Assembly (NCBI RefSeq): GCF_937891315.1
Contig: NZ_CALAGI010000053.1
Span: forward strand, 1 to 51,089
Length of the DNA: 51,089 nt
Direction of reading: 5' to 3'
DNA from: an uncultured Amaricoccus sp.
GTDB taxonomy: Bacteria; Pseudomonadota; Alphaproteobacteria; Rhodobacterales; Rhodobacteraceae
The notes under the pieces were generated by a model that worked only from the letters and a program-made list of their open reading frames with translations, did not search any database and was not told where the DNA came from. Shown piece by piece: positions 50,048 through 51,089 of the stretch (position 1 is its first letter; each line of letters starts with the position of its first letter). Position numbers and translations under genes: made by a program.

Positions 50048-50518
50048 TCAGCGTTGCCAGAAGCTCCGGTGCGGGGCGAGGAGCTCGTCTTCGACCTCGG
50101 CGACCGGGCCAATGACCTCGATCGGCTTCTGGCCGGAGGCGAGGATCGTCCGCGCCGGGAGGTTCAATGTCGGGTTGCCGGCGTGGTCGCCGGTTTCCGC
50201 GAGGAGCTTCGTCTCCTCGAAGCCATAGACCAAGCGGCCGATATTCGCCCAATAGAGCGTACCGGTGCACATGGCACAGGGCTCACCGGTCGAGACCAGC
50301 GTGCAGGTCCACAGGAAATCCGCTGGATAGGCCGCCGCGGCGCGCCGGCTGAGTTCGGTCTCGGCGTGACGCAGCGTGTCGATATTGCCCTGACGCATGA
50401 GGATGCGGTTGTCGGGCCCGACCAGCACGGCGCCGAAGGGATGATGCCCATGCGCCGCCGCCTCGCGCGCGACTTCACCGGCGACGAGGAGGTGAGCTAT
50501 CATCTCGGCGCGGGTCAT
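50048..50518 (-). CDS. Zinc nucleoside/base deaminase (CDA superfamily)
   Basis: 156 residues. The zinc site is HAE in TLRHAETELSRRAAAA and PCAMC in STGEPCAMCTGTLYWANIG, the pattern of guanine or cytosine/adenosine deaminases. N-terminal strand HPFGAVLVGPDNRIL is typical. Specificity cannot be told. Flanked by gaps of about 270 and 300 bases. Confidence 0.9.
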   Translation of the reverse strand: MTRAEMIAHLLVAGEVAREAAAHGHHPFGAVLVGPDNRILMRQGNIDTLRHAETELSRRAAAAYPADFLWTCTLVSTGEPCAMCTGTLYWANIGRLVYGFEETKLLAETGDHAGNPTLNLPARTILASGQKPIEVIGPVAEVEDELLAPHRSFWQR

Positions 50519-50821
50519 GGTCGGTCGCGCTCCTGTGCGTCGTGAACGACGCTGCGAACAACTCGGCTGGATTCAGATGTCACTGTTCGTGCCGTAGAGT
50601 GCGACGAAACACATCGAAAAGCACCCCTGGTAGCGCCTGCCGCGTCATCTTTCCCACCTAAACGTCCGACGCGCCTGTGGCCCGCGCCGCTTTCGATCCC
50701 TCGATCATCGTGAAAGGTTCGGCGAGAGCCACGCTGGGAACGAGCCGATGAAGCTCGTCCAGGGCGGAACAGACGTCATACCGCGCCGCGTTCTGACACG
50801 CCCCGCCTCATCTCATGTTGA
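50519..50821. other. Gap between deaminase and serine hydrolase
   Basis: About 300 bases, less GC-rich than the genes. No frame with coding character, hairpin or promoter stands out. The deaminase promoter should be in its left part. Confidence 0.5.
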
Positions 50822-51041
50822 TCAGCCGGTGAGCGCCGCGATCGCCAGGTCGTTGATGACCAGCAATCTCTTCGGATGGGCGAAGCCCTCAACCAGTCCG
50901 GCCGACAGGAAGATCACCGTGAGGTCGCGGGCAGGATCATACATCCAGCCGGTCGAACCACCACCGACGGCGACGAGCGCGCCCGGCGAAGCCGTGGAAC
51001 CCGCGGGACTGAAGATGTCGCCTTCGCCGCGGGTATAGCCG
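50822..51041 (-). CDS. C-terminal part of a beta-lactamase-family serine hydrolase, cut by the contig end
   Basis: Only the last 72 or so residues are present, read from 51041 to the TGA at 50822. The end GSTGWMYDPARDLTVIFLSA then GLVEGFAH and the helix RLLVINDLAIAAL match the C-terminus of class C beta-lactamase/EstB-like serine hydrolases. The catalytic SxxK and YxN motifs would lie beyond the edge. The true sequence stops at 51041, where adapter begins. Confidence 0.75.
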
Positions 51042-51089
51042 AGATCGGAAGAGCGTCGTGTAGGGAAAGAGTGTCTTCGCCTGTGTAGA
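51042..51089. other. Illumina adapter sequence, not genomic
   Basis: The last 48 bases are AGATCGGAAGAGC continuing through the TruSeq P5-side adapter (51042-51074), an eight-base CTTCGCCT (51075-51082), reverse complement of the i5 index AGGCGAAG known as D505, and the start GTGTAGA of the flow-cell part. Any frame that runs into it is artificial; RASCRERV is the usual translation of this contaminant. Confidence 0.97.

Noticed and set aside
50876..51088. Plus-strand frame ending in ...RASCRERVSSPV
   Set aside because: Its end is translated adapter; the rest is antisense to the serine hydrolase fragment.
1..51089. tRNA, rRNA, CRISPR arrays, insertion sequences, toxin-antitoxin or secretion-system gene sets
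   Set aside because: None was seen on either strand: no repeat-spacer periodicity, no transposase or integrase other than XerD, and no cloverleaf-like segment in the intergenic regions.

Overview
The window is GC-rich chromosomal DNA of an alphaproteobacterium, most likely in or near the Rhodobacterales. The basis is the set of lineage-typical genes and arrangements: an IalB-family protein, a TrgB-like NUDIX gene beside cysK, a ChrR-type zinc anti-sigma factor beside a cyclopropane fatty acid synthase, a VPLPA-CTERM protein, a coupled xerD cluster, and a TTAA-N7-TTAA (CtrA-type) box. No rRNA, tRNA, CRISPR array, intact insertion sequence or prophage was seen. The last 48 bases (51042-51089) are Illumina adapter and not genomic DNA.

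Left part (1-13.3 kb): the 3' part of carA; a membrane glycosyltransferase whose N-terminus carries two 24-residue MshEN (c-di-GMP-binding) motifs and which lies behind a CtrA-like box; a GntR/FCD regulator; a HAD nucleotidase coupled to a UbiH-type hydroxylase; two tandem Lrp/AsnC regulators divergent from ilvC with paired operator-like dyads; an MmcQ/YjbR protein; secG; pyrG; a TerB-like protein; an FkbM methyltransferase; and a MipA/OmpV outer-membrane protein. Two copies of a palindromic repeat flank the lrp-ilvC block.

Middle part (13.4-31.7 kb): aroK-aroB; divergently a small membrane protein, a secreted unknown protein and xerD, all translationally coupled; a VPLPA-CTERM protein; a HerA-like ATPase; an apparently RNA-coding intergenic region with a hairpin, an anti-Shine-Dalgarno stretch and a strong terminator; ialB; a lipid-A-type cluster lpxD-acp-KAS; an L,D-transpeptidase divergent from a DUF882 (M15-like) peptidase; and rplU-rpmA followed, past a strong terminator, by GNAT-obg-proB-proA.

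Right part (31.9-45.5 kb): trgB-like NUDIX, cysK and an MscS channel in one direction; an orphan chrR facing a cfa gene; a decayed photolyase remnant just upstream of cfa with an ECF-type promoter motif; an aminotransferase V/cysteine-desulfurase-like gene; a large hybrid sensor kinase; and LysR-DoxX-glutathionyl-hydroquinone reductase. The chrR-cfa-photolyase group resembles the singlet-oxygen sigma-E regulon of Rhodobacter sphaeroides, apparently partly eroded.

Far right (45.5-51.04 kb): an accessory-looking stretch with lower coding density: a phasin-like gene, a ClC antiporter, a nitronate monooxygenase, a nucleoside deaminase and the end of a serine hydrolase, separated by several gaps of 270-620 bases containing inverted repeats and gene-fragment-like frames.
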